Positions 52,662-60,194 of a stretch of 64,000 nt of DNA are shown here, one piece after another. The stretch comes from Slackia exigua ATCC 700122. GTDB taxonomy: Bacteria > Actinomycetota > Coriobacteriia > Coriobacteriales > Eggerthellaceae. The position numbers and the translations under genes were made by a program. The stretch is taken from contig NZ_GG700630.1 of NCBI RefSeq assembly GCF_000162875.1, positions 1,158,968 to 1,222,967 of the forward strand, given 5' to 3'. The notes below the pieces were generated by a model. The model was not told the origin of the DNA. It saw only the letters and a program-made list of their open reading frames with translations, and made no database searches. Every line of letters begins with the position of its first letter. The first letter of the stretch is position 1.

Positions 52662-52667
52662 ATTATA
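52662..52667 (-). promoter_or_regulatory. Putative -10 box of the parAB operon, adjacent to parS
   Basis: Perfect TATAAT on the minus strand, directly downstream of the parS palindrome and 73 bases before the parA start. The -35 would fall inside the parS palindrome (weak match), so ParB binding could affect transcription. Confidence 0.5.
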
Positions 52668-52672
52668 GAGGA

Positions 52673-52688
52673 TGTTTCACGTGAAACA
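52673..52688. promoter_or_regulatory. parS: parS site in the rsmG-parA gap
   Basis: Perfect TGTTTCACGTGAAACA embedded in a 28-bp palindrome (52667-52694). It is in the intergenic gap just upstream of parA. Confidence 0.95.
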
Positions 52689-52800
52689 TCCTCTCCGTCA
52701 AAATCAACTATCCCCTGCAAATTTCCTTGCAAGATCTTACAGAATTCAAAGAGGGCATAGGGGAGTGCCAAAAGTTTCTGTATAGAAAGAATTTGGCAAA

Positions 52801-53505
52801 TCACGCCAGAGGATTATGCTGGGCAAGACCTACACGACGAGGGAGCTTCACGGAAGCGCTTCCTCTTCTCTCAAAAACGACGAGAGTTCGAGGATCACCA
52901 TTGCTAAGTGCGAACTCCTTCGATGCGATAAGCTTCATTCCCACAAGCTTCTGGATAGCTTGAACGGAAGAAACCTCGTCTTTTCCAAGGGAAGCTTTGT
53001 AACAGATAAGCCTTCCTCCCATGCATAGAAGAGGAGATGCGAGCTCGATAAGCGAAACGAGTTTCGTTACCGCGCGCGCCGTTATAACAGCAAATCCATT
53101 TCGCTCTTCCCGTGCAAGATCTTCGATACGTCCTGCGTAATAGGCGATATCCGAATCCCATGCAAGATCCGAGACCATCGCTTTCACGGCGGCGATCTTC
53201 TTTGATACAGAGTCGACCAGGAGCGTCGGCCGTTCGGATGCAATAGCCAATGGGATGCCGGGGAAACCACCACCGGTTCCTAGATCAGCATATCTTCCTG
53301 GAAGAGCGTCCTCTACCAAAGGAAGGGCCGTGAGGCTATCTTCGAGATGGAGGATACGAGCTTCCTGTTCATGAACGATACGCGTAAGATTAAGCTTTTC
53401 ATTCATCTTGATGACTGATGCAAGATAGTCTTCGACCATCTTTTCTTTTTCAGGGGCAATGACTATCCCATATGTAGAACGCATCGTATCTGCAAGAAGT
53501 CCCAT
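52801..53505 (-). CDS. rsmG: 16S rRNA (guanine527-N7)-methyltransferase RsmG
   Basis: A cytoplasmic methyltransferase of 234 residues. It has the SAM-binding motif A-D-L-G-T-G-G-G-F-P-G-I-P-L-A, L-N-L-T-R-I near the N-terminus, the D-S-V-S-K-K segment and A-R-A-V region typical of RsmG. The start at 53505 has AAGGAAAGGCAT before it. The ATG at 53550 falls in the loop of a terminator hairpin (53528-53569), so it is rejected. It follows khpB and precedes parA on the same strand, the usual order near oriC. Confidence 0.94.
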   Translation of the reverse strand: MGLLADTMRSTYGIVIAPEKEKMVEDYLASVIKMNEKLNLTRIVHEQEARILHLEDSLTALPLVEDALPGRYADLGTGGGFPGIPLAIASERPTLLVDSVSKKIAAVKAMVSDLAWDSDIAYYAGRIEDLAREERNGFAVITARAVTKLVSLIELASPLLCMGGRLICYKASLGKDEVSSVQAIQKLVGMKLIASKEFALSNGDPRTLVVFERRGSASVKLPRRVGLAQHNPLA

Positions 53506-53527
53506 ATGCCTTTCCTTGACCAAAGAT

Positions 53528-53569
53528 AAAAGGACGTTTCCAGGCAACATCGCTCGGAAGCGTCCTTTT
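53528..53569 (-). terminator. Terminator between khpB and rsmG
   Basis: On the minus strand AAAAGGACG...CGTCCTTTT with additional pairing (CTTCC/GGAAA side) and following ATCTTTG. It starts 22 bases past the khpB stop, so rsmG-parAB probably has its own promoter downstream. Confidence 0.75.
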
Positions 53570-53590
53570 CAACCGATGTACGAAACAGTT

Positions 53591-54175
53591 TTACGAACGA
53601 GGAAGCACTACGACGTGACGCGAACTTCCTTCTCCCTCGGATGCGGTTTCAACGCGATCGTCATCGCGCAGGGCAATATGGACGATACGACGTTCGTACG
53701 GCGTCATTGGGCGAAGCTTTATAGCCTTATGCTGTTGATCTGCGCGAGATGCAGCAGAACGCGCCAGGGATTCGATCTTTTGACGTTGACGATTCTTATA
53801 TCCCTCGACATCGACGACCACGGGATACCTGAACCCGAGGACACGTGTCGTAATGGCAGACACGATGAACTGCAACGCATCGAGCGTCTTCCCATGACGA
53901 CCGATGAGAACCGCAAGATTATCTCCTGTGATATCGAGAATAAGCTCGCGTTCATCGCCTTCGTATTCATCGATCATGACTTCGCCGACATCGAAATACT
54001 TCAGAATGCCCTGAAGAGCATCGATTGCCGTATCGGCTATATGATCGAGCTCTTCCTCGGTCAGGTTCGCGATATCAACCTGCATGGAAGCCGGTTGATC
54101 ATCTTTTTCCACGACGGCATCCGTCAATTCGACTTCCTCGGATCCATGTTCTTCAACCAGGTGTTCATCTGCCAT
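53591..54175 (-). CDS. khpB: RNA-binding protein KhpB/Jag (KH and R3H domains)
   Basis: A protein of 194 residues. A 65-residue acidic N-terminus precedes a KH domain (about 70-125; I-G-R-H-G-K-T-L-D-A-L-Q, which has the G-x-x-G loop) and an R3H domain (about 130-194; K-L-R-P-M-T-P-Y-E-R-R-I-V-H). The classical Jag_N domain seems to be absent. KhpB binds RNA and in Gram-positive bacteria influences cell-wall growth. It lies 47 bases after yidC, as normal for this block, and is closed by the terminator at 53528-53569. Confidence 0.93.
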   Translation of the reverse strand: MADEHLVEEHGSEEVELTDAVVEKDDQPASMQVDIANLTEEELDHIADTAIDALQGILKYFDVGEVMIDEYEGDERELILDITGDNLAVLIGRHGKTLDALQFIVSAITTRVLGFRYPVVVDVEGYKNRQRQKIESLARSAASRADQQHKAIKLRPMTPYERRIVHIALRDDDRVETASEGEGSSRHVVVLPRS

Positions 54176-54222
54176 GATGATTCCTCTCTTACGAAAATAC
54201 TGCGAGGTTGCCTAGAAATTGT

Positions 54223-54987
54223 TTAACGCTTCTTTTTAGGACGTTGTTTTTTGACCTTGCGCTCGACATCGACTTCAACAGGCTTAAGCGGTTCTTCGGC
54301 TTCGCGCTCGGCATCGGCCTTGCGAAGATATCGATTGGTGAGCTGCTGCTGAGCGATACCGAAAATAGAAGAAACACCCCAGAACAGAAGAACGCCGGCC
54401 GGAGAGCCCCAAGAGATCCAAAGCATCATGACCGTCATGATGACACCCATGATAAGCATCTGATTACGCTGCTTGCTGTCGTTTTTGATGTTCTGGAGAA
54501 TCATCGGCATAAACGTCGCCAGCGCGAAAACCAGCATCAGAATCAAATAAGGAATGAATGCGCCGATGCCTTGGGAAAACATCGTGGAAGGTGCGGCCGT
54601 CAGATCAGGAACCAGACCGTAGAACGTGTATGACGTGTCTTCATATGATCCGATATTGCGCAATGTTTGAAACATAGCCATGAAGATAGGCATCTGAAGG
54701 AGCATGGGAAGGCATCCGGCAAGAGGATTGAATTTGGTCTCCGCATACATTTTCTGCATTTCTTCCTGCATGCGTGTCGGATCATCCGCGAATTTAGTTT
54801 GAATCTCATTCATCAGAGGCTGCATCTTCTGCATCTGATAGCTGGATTTAGACTGTTTATGCATGATGGGGGCTACGATGATTCGGAAAATCACCGTGAT
54901 GATGATGATCGCTAGGCCCCAGTCTCCCACGATGTTGTAGAAGAACTGGACGCACGCGAAAATCAAATCCTTAAACGCGTCCCACAT
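54223..54987 (-). CDS. yidC: Membrane protein insertase YidC/OxaA
   Basis: An insertase of 254 residues. It has an N-terminal amphipathic/transmembrane part ([16 protein letters not shown]), a cytoplasmic coiled hairpin ([14 protein letters not shown]), the [17 protein letters not shown] helix and a basic C-terminal tail ending P-K-K-K-R. An Arg in helix 1 (F-R-I-I-V) is the likely hydrophilic-groove residue. It inserts membrane proteins alone or with SecYEG. It overlaps yidD by 17 bases. Confidence 0.96.
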   Translation of the reverse strand: MWDAFKDLIFACVQFFYNIVGDWGLAIIIITVIFRIIVAPIMHKQSKSSYQMQKMQPLMNEIQTKFADDPTRMQEEMQKMYAETKFNPLAGCLPMLLQMPIFMAMFQTLRNIGSYEDTSYTFYGLVPDLTAAPSTMFSQGIGAFIPYLILMLVFALATFMPMILQNIKNDSKQRNQMLIMGVIMTVMMLWISWGSPAGVLLFWGVSSIFGIAQQQLTNRYLRKADAEREAEEPLKPVEVDVERKVKKQRPKKKR

Positions 54988-55270
54988 ACCTTTCCTCCCT
55001 CATATCCTTTTCCGGAACCGGATCATACCCTCCTGCATGGAGAGGATGACATCGGCTTATTCGCTTAAGAGTAAGAAGAGACCCTTTCAAGAATCCGAAC
55101 CTGCGAATGGCAGTGAGCCCGTATTCCGAACATGTAGGCGTGAACCGACAGCATGAGGGGAACAGGGGAGAGATGGCAGCCCTATAGAAGGTGATGAGAA
55201 AAAGAGCACCTTGAGCAGGAATGCCCTTGATATACCGGAGCAATGTCTGATACACGCCCAAGAGAATCAC
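54971..55270 (-). CDS. yidD: Membrane protein insertion efficiency factor YidD
   Basis: A protein of 99 residues with the YidD motif: [21 protein letters not shown], cysteine-rich, then [12 protein letters not shown]. It is membrane associated and assists YidC insertion. It overlaps the start of yidC by 17 bases and lies 18 bases after rnpA, the standard order. Confidence 0.96.
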   Translation of the reverse strand: MILLGVYQTLLRYIKGIPAQGALFLITFYRAAISPLFPSCCRFTPTCSEYGLTAIRRFGFLKGSLLTLKRISRCHPLHAGGYDPVPEKDMREERYVGRV

Positions 55271-55288
55271 CTCATTCCACCCGGAGCA

Positions 55289-55633
55289 TTATCGCGAAGC
55301 GGAATCGAAGAACTCATGCCCTTCCAATGCATGGAAGCATGCATCCACCACTTTGTCATACGGAGCGTTCAGAAGTAAAGGTTTCGCCATGAAAGCGACG
55401 TCGACGCCATTCCAAGGCCCGCCGATATCATGTATGACCGCTCGGAGCCGGCGCTTCGCAGCATTGCGCACCACCGCTCCACCAATCTTCTTACCTGCGA
55501 TAACAGCAACACGACCCGAATGGTCGTGTTGTGTATGGTTCAATACCAGAAGAGTGATGTATCGGGTATTGATCCTTTTTCCCTGAGAAAAGAAAAGGGA
55601 CATCTCAGCGGCCGACTTAACCGTGGACTTCAC
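55289..55633 (-). CDS. rnpA: Ribonuclease P protein component
   Basis: A basic protein of 114 residues. The RNase P protein signature is present (V-A-V-I-A-G-K-K-I-G-G-A-V-V-R-N-A-A-K-R-R-L-R). It binds the RNase P RNA and helps to cut pre-tRNA 5' ends. It lies 15 bases after rpmH. The RNA subunit gene is not in this window. Confidence 0.96.
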   Translation of the reverse strand: MKSTVKSAAEMSLFFSQGKRINTRYITLLVLNHTQHDHSGRVAVIAGKKIGGAVVRNAAKRRLRAVIHDIGGPWNGVDVAFMAKPLLLNAPYDKVVDACFHALEGHEFFDSASR

Positions 55634-55648
55634 TGAGCATCCCTCTCT

Positions 55649-55783
55649 TTAAACGGTCAGCTTCTTACGACCCTTCGCACGACGTGCAGAAAGAACCGCG
55701 CGGCCACCCTTGGTCGCCATACGAGCACGAAAACCATGCGTCTTCGCACGGTGACGCTTATTCGGCTGATAAGTGCGCTTCAT
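55649..55783 (-). CDS. rpmH: Ribosomal protein bL34
   Basis: A 44-residue protein that starts [12 protein letters not shown] and continues [12 protein letters not shown]. The start at 55783 is fixed by this motif with AAAGGGAGACGAA upstream; the longer frame adds an unrelated N-terminus. It is the first gene left of oriC. Confidence 0.97.
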   Translation of the reverse strand: MKRTYQPNKRHRAKTHGFRARMATKGGRAVLSARRAKGRKKLTV

Positions 55784-55934
55784 TTCGTCTCCCTTTCTTA
55801 TCAGGAATATATCGAACAGTGAGCGTAGCCGCATAATTATATACTAGGCATAAGGAATGTAAACCCTACCTGCATAAAAGGATCTCCTCCCTCCCTTTAT
55901 TCCGATATCTTCGACAAGGCTGTTCCTATGCAGC

Positions 55935-55952
55935 TGTGGATAATGTGGATAA
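55935..55952 (-). promoter_or_regulatory. Two abutting DnaA boxes
   Basis: TTATCCACA twice with no spacer, in direct repeat on the minus strand. Confidence 0.9.
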
Positions 55953-56244
55953 AGAAGAAAGACCAGATGCAACATTCTCAAAAGAGTGGATTTCTTTCCC
56001 CTCCATTTTCGATCTTCAATTCTCCAATTTCTAGAACATATGTCTGTACTGATATATTTTTATTATTTGAACTGGTATTACTTAAACTATTGAAAAATAC
56101 TTCCCATTTATTTTCTATACAGCTTCGTGATATGAAAAAACTCTTCCAATTTCTTCCACCAATACGATGGATCTTCCTGAATCCCTTCTCGATATATATT
56201 TATCCACCAGGCATTCCATATTTCTCCCTATGGTATGTTCCAGG

Positions 56245-56253
56245 TTATACACA
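56245..56253 (+). promoter_or_regulatory. DnaA box (TTATACACA)
   Basis: Matches TTATNCACA, opposite in direction to the perfect box at 56268. Confidence 0.75.
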
Positions 56254-56267
56254 ATTATGGAATAAAA

Positions 56268-56276
56268 TGTGGATAA
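56268..56276 (-). promoter_or_regulatory. DnaA box (perfect TTATCCACA)
   Basis: Perfect match on the minus strand on the dnaA-proximal side of the AT-rich stretch. Confidence 0.85.
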
Positions 56277-56447
56277 CTTGGAAAATACCGTATCATGCAA
56301 GAATAGTTTTTCCACAAATGGTGGATTTATCGATGAAATCCACCATAGGAGCCTATAAAATGATTCCACCGTCGGAAAAAGCGGATTCCATATCTCATCC
56401 GCACGGAAAAGGGATGGAAATGAACCGCTGCAACGAGAGAAATTCCT

Positions 56448-57248
56448 TTGGCTATGGCATATGAGATGGAAAATACCTTTGAAGATGGTGTGACGAGCGA
56501 TTACGCACAAGCCGTAACCACCGCTCGCATCGCGACGTACGATGATTTCCGCAGCGCGCCGCGCGTGACCGAGATCAGCCCATGCCGCACGAACGAATAC
56601 ATCGAAAATCTTGCGAGCACTATATATACCCAGGCTCAACAGGCAGGGGGAACCATTCCTTATACCGTCATCCGCGAAGTAAGCGAGAATTTCATCCACG
56701 CCCAATTCAAGGAAATCGTCGTTTCTATTTTCGATAGAGGGAACACGATCAGGTTTGCAGATCAAGGCCCAGGCATCGAAGAAAAGGAGAAAGCCCAGCT
56801 TCCCGGTTTTTCTTCTGCAACATCGCCCATGAAACGATACATTCGAGGCGTTGGAAGCGGATTGCCTTTGGTTAAAGAATACCTTTCGTTCTCCCATGGA
56901 CGTATCAGCATTGAAGACAACATGCATTCGGGCGCCGTCGTGACCGTAAGCGTCGCCCCTGATCATGAACCTACGCATTCCGCTTCGTCCTACCCAACGC
57001 ACCGAAATCCCGAAGCGACGCCGCCTATCCCTGCGATTCGGTTAGACGACCGCGAAGCGAGCATAGCCTTGCTCATTCATGAAAACGGAGCAATGAGGCT
57101 GACCGATATCTACAAGACGCTCGATATGCCTCAAAGCTCGACGTACCGGGTTCTTTCCAAAATGAAGGAAGCAGGCATCGTGGATAAGGACGGAAAGATG
57201 TTCACCCTTACCGACGAGGGAAAACGCTCTCTTGAGAGTATTTCCTGA
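56448..57248 (+). CDS. GHKL ATPase fused to winged-helix domain, located between oriC and dnaA
   Basis: The protein is 266 residues. A histidine-kinase-like ATPase domain (about 45-172) has an N box R-E-V-S-E-N-F-I-H (76-84), G1 box A-D-Q-G-P-G-I (104-110) and G2 box G-V-G-S-G-L-P-L-V (134-142). No phosphoacceptor-His dimer domain is seen. A 30-residue linker leads to a winged helix-turn-helix at about 200-262 (R-L-T-D-I-Y-K-T-L-D-M-P-Q-S-S-T-Y-R-V). It could be an ATP-dependent regulator or an anti-sigma-like kinase. The start is unsure: TTG at 56448 has GAGAGAAATTCCT; ATG at 56454 is the alternative. It faces dnaA, 88 bases away, in the same direction, so co-transcription is possible. Confidence 0.75.
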   Translation: MAMAYEMENTFEDGVTSDYAQAVTTARIATYDDFRSAPRVTEISPCRTNEYIENLASTIYTQAQQAGGTIPYTVIREVSENFIHAQFKEIVVSIFDRGNTIRFADQGPGIEEKEKAQLPGFSSATSPMKRYIRGVGSGLPLVKEYLSFSHGRISIEDNMHSGAVVTVSVAPDHEPTHSASSYPTHRNPEATPPIPAIRLDDREASIALLIHENGAMRLTDIYKTLDMPQSSTYRVLSKMKEAGIVDKDGKMFTLTDEGKRSLESIS

Positions 57249-57285
57249 TCGAACCTGACTAGAATTCCCGAACATGCAAGGCGGG

Positions 57286-57291
57286 TATAAT
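57286..57291 (+). promoter_or_regulatory. Putative -10 box of dnaA, with leader hairpin
   Basis: Perfect TATAAT 45 bases before the dnaA ATG; no good -35. A small hairpin CGCACA/TGTGCG at 57296-57311 lies in the expected leader. Confidence 0.5.
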
Positions 57292-57336
57292 GAAGCGCAC
57301 ATCCGTGTGCGGCCGGCACGATAACCTGAGGAATAG

Positions 57337-58887
57337 ATGATGACCTCGACAGAACTATTCGAAACCTGGATAAACGTCCTCACGCTCATGAAGTCGTACG
57401 AAGACGTAAGCGGAATGCAGATGGATGCATTCTTCAGCCGCGTGCATCCCCAGGCGACGTCAGAAGGATTTCTCATCGCGACGGCAGAGACGAATTTCAT
57501 CAAGGAACAGGTGGAAAAACGATATTCCAACGCCATGAAGCGAGCCTTGAAGGAATTGACGGGGATGGATTACCTTATAGAAATAGAAGTCGATGAGAGC
57601 TTCATTGCTTCGGCAGCTCAGGTGCGCCCCCAATCTTCAGGGGATGCCATTCCTTCCCATACGGAGCAGACACCGCCTTCACCCGCATCGCAGCCTCATC
57701 CCTCCACAGCGGGTACCGATACCCAAATCAGCGAACCACCGCTCGATCGAGATCGATCGATCTCTTCGAATCATATGGAGACATCCGCCGATCCCTCTCG
57801 CATGAAAGGAAGCGGCTCCTATTCGGGAATCGTCTCCTCTTTGACGTTCGAAAACTACGTTATTGGAGATTCGAACCGTCTCGCCTATTCCATGGCTCTC
57901 GCCGTTGCGGAGCAACCAGGCGTGAAACCCATGTTGAATCCCCTGTTCATATATGGAAACTCCGGGCTTGGAAAAACCCATTTGCTACGGGCGATACAGA
58001 ACTACATCAATGCGACCTATCCGACGATGGACGCGGTCTACGTGGATTCCTCCGAATTCCTGAACGACTACACCGCCGCCGTCGCGTCGCACGACAAGGA
58101 CAAGAAGAGCTATCAGGATTTTCAAAACCGCTATTGGAACGCCGATGTGCTCATCATCGACGACGTGCAGTTCTTCCAGGGTAAATCGGCCACGGTGGAT
58201 ATCGTCTTCCAGCTGCTCAACAAACTTATCGATCGTGGAAAGCAAGTGGTTCTGTCGGCTGACCGCGCTCCGAAGACCATCGATGTCGACGAACGCATGC
58301 AGAGTCGTTTCAATCAAGGCGGCACCTTCGATATCCAACCGCCTGAAGTGGAAACCAAACTCGGCATCATCAAGAGCTTCATCGCCGAGCACCGACGGGC
58401 AAGCGGCGAGGACACCGCAAGCATCCCTAAGGATGTGCAGATGTATATCGCGGAAAATTCCAGCTCGAACGTGCGTGAGCTCAAGAGCGCCGTCACGCGC
58501 GTCTTAAGCGAGATCATCTACAAAGGCAGGAAAGACTTTTCGGTCGAGGACGCGCAGGAACTCTTGGCAGACCATTTCTCATCAGGTGCGACGAAGAAGG
58601 CCGATGTTGCAACGATCCAGCACGTCGTAGAGCAGTACTACAAAGTGAGCCATGCGGATCTCGTCGGCGTCAAACGGTCGCGCAATATCGTCTATGCCCG
58701 CCAAATAGCGATTTACCTCAGTCGGAACATGCTCGATGTCCCTTTTGCATCGATCGGCAAGAAATTCGGCCAACGAGATCATTCGACCATCATGCATTCC
58801 GTCAAGGCTGTGGAAGACAAGATGCGCAAAGATAAGGAAATACGGGATGAGATAGAAATCATCACGAAGATGATCCGAGAGAATTGA
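57337..58887 (+). CDS. dnaA: Chromosomal replication initiator DnaA
   Basis: A protein of 516 residues. Domain I covers 1-88, and a disordered Pro/Ser-rich domain II about 90-165. The AAA+ domain starts F-E-N-Y-V-I-G-D-S-N-R, with Walker A G-N-S-G-L-G-K-T (207-214) and Walker B V-L-I-I-D-D-V-Q-F-F. The C-terminal DNA-binding domain has G-Q-R-D-H-S-T-I-M-H-S-V. It binds the boxes in the oriC region to open the origin. The ATG pair has GAGGAATAG in front. It is the first of the rightward block dnaA-dnaN-recF-DUF721-gyrB. Confidence 0.97.
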   Translation: MMTSTELFETWINVLTLMKSYEDVSGMQMDAFFSRVHPQATSEGFLIATAETNFIKEQVEKRYSNAMKRALKELTGMDYLIEIEVDESFIASAAQVRPQSSGDAIPSHTEQTPPSPASQPHPSTAGTDTQISEPPLDRDRSISSNHMETSADPSRMKGSGSYSGIVSSLTFENYVIGDSNRLAYSMALAVAEQPGVKPMLNPLFIYGNSGLGKTHLLRAIQNYINATYPTMDAVYVDSSEFLNDYTAAVASHDKDKKSYQDFQNRYWNADVLIIDDVQFFQGKSATVDIVFQLLNKLIDRGKQVVLSADRAPKTIDVDERMQSRFNQGGTFDIQPPEVETKLGIIKSFIAEHRRASGEDTASIPKDVQMYIAENSSSNVRELKSAVTRVLSEIIYKGRKDFSVEDAQELLADHFSSGATKKADVATIQHVVEQYYKVSHADLVGVKRSRNIVYARQIAIYLSRNMLDVPFASIGKKFGQRDHSTIMHSVKAVEDKMRKDKEIRDEIEIITKMIREN

Positions 58888-59092
58888 GCGTGGGGAAAGA
58901 CGGTGCATAACGTGTGACAAGATTGTTCAAGACGGAGGGGCGCGTGGGGGATCGGTGGATGGACATGCGGCCGACCACATTGTAATCCACGTCGCTTTAC
59001 AGGTAATGAACTGGTAGTACGTATATTTCCTCAGTATCAACCGTCCTTATTACTACTACTATTCTTAAAGTATATTCAAGGAGGAATCTGCC

Positions 59093-60187
59093 GTGAAATT
59101 CAGTATCAACAAGACCGAGTTCCTGAACGCTCTCGGCATCGCCGGCAAAGGCATCGCTTCAAGGTCGACGATCCCTATCCTCTCAGGCGTATATATAAAA
59201 ACGCTCGGAACATCCCTCGAACTCAAGGGAACCGATTCCGAGCGTGCGATCCGTTGCACCGTTTCCGCGCTTATCGACGAGGACGGCGAATGCGTCGTAC
59301 CCGAACGTCTGCTCTACGACATCGTCAAAAGCTTTCCCGATGCCGCCATTACGATGGAGGTAGACGAAACCCAGGCGCTCATTTCCTGCGATAAGACCTC
59401 GTTCACGCTCAAGGTTTTCGATCCTGCGGATTTTCCGGCCTTTCCCGATATCGACGTGAATACGAAAGCATCCATCTCGTTCAAAGCGTTTTCCCAGGCT
59501 GTGAAACGCGTTGCGAAAGTCGCATCGAAAGATCAAGGCCGTCCCGCGCTGACAGGGGTCCTTATCACGACGATTCCCGACGGCATGCGACTTGTGGCAA
59601 CCGACTCATATCGTTTGGCCATGGACGATATCCCCTGCGAGAATCCGACCGAGGGATTCGAGGCCCTGGTTTCGGGTTCCTTCATGCAGGAAGTCGCATC
59701 CCTTCCCGAGAAGGAAGAATCAATCGAGATCTGCCTTAGTTCGAACCATGTGGTTTTCACCTACGGATCGATTGTTTTCATTAATCGCCGCATAGAGGCC
59801 CGCTTTCCGAATTACCAGCAGCTTCTTACGGATTCCTATACGACGCGCACTGAATTCGAGACGGCCGGCATTCTTGCCGCCGTTCGTCGCGTCGGCCTTA
59901 TGAGCAGCCTTTCCGCGCCGATCAAATTCGATATCGAATCATCTACCGCCACGGCTCTCCTCAGCACCGTATCTCAAGATATGGGAAGCGCCGAGGAATC
60001 CCTGTCATGCGACGTTGAGGGAGAGAACATCGAAATCGCGCTCAATCACCAGTACGTCGTCGATGGATTATCCTCGATACCTACCGACAAGGTATTTTTG
60101 GAAACGAGGACGTCCATGATGCCCGGCATCTTCCGCGCGCAGGATCCCGAGCGGTTCCTGTACCTGCTTATGCCCGTACGTATATAG
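59093..60187 (+). CDS. dnaN: DNA polymerase III sliding clamp (beta subunit)
   Basis: A ring-forming clamp of 364 residues, from a GTG start with AAGGAGGAATCTGCC before it. It has three clamp domains: G-K-G-I-A-S-R-S-T-I-P-I-L-S-G-V near residue 18, A-T-D-S-Y-R-L-A-M and the C-terminal L-Y-L-L-M-P-V-R-I (C-terminal residues of DnaN clamps). It tethers polymerase III to DNA. It lies 205 bases after dnaA; the gap 58888-59092 holds its promoter region. Length is normal. Confidence 0.97.
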   Translation: MKFSINKTEFLNALGIAGKGIASRSTIPILSGVYIKTLGTSLELKGTDSERAIRCTVSALIDEDGECVVPERLLYDIVKSFPDAAITMEVDETQALISCDKTSFTLKVFDPADFPAFPDIDVNTKASISFKAFSQAVKRVAKVASKDQGRPALTGVLITTIPDGMRLVATDSYRLAMDDIPCENPTEGFEALVSGSFMQEVASLPEKEESIEICLSSNHVVFTYGSIVFINRRIEARFPNYQQLLTDSYTTRTEFETAGILAAVRRVGLMSSLSAPIKFDIESSTATALLSTVSQDMGSAEESLSCDVEGENIEIALNHQYVVDGLSSIPTDKVFLETRTSMMPGIFRAQDPERFLYLLMPVRI

Positions 60188-60194
60188 CACGCCG

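Larger units (their letters stand above)
55900..56350. other. oriC: Chromosomal replication origin (oriC) region
   Basis: AT-rich, gene-free stretch of about 650 bases between rpmH and the GHKL-wHTH gene. It holds three perfect DnaA boxes (two abutting at 55935-55952; one at 56268-56276), a TTATACACA box (56245-56253) and one-mismatch boxes at 56200-56208 and 56308-56316. The AT-richest part, 56025-56130, is flanked by the box clusters and is the best candidate unwinding element. The region 55784-55900 holds the rpmH promoter. Confidence 0.85.
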
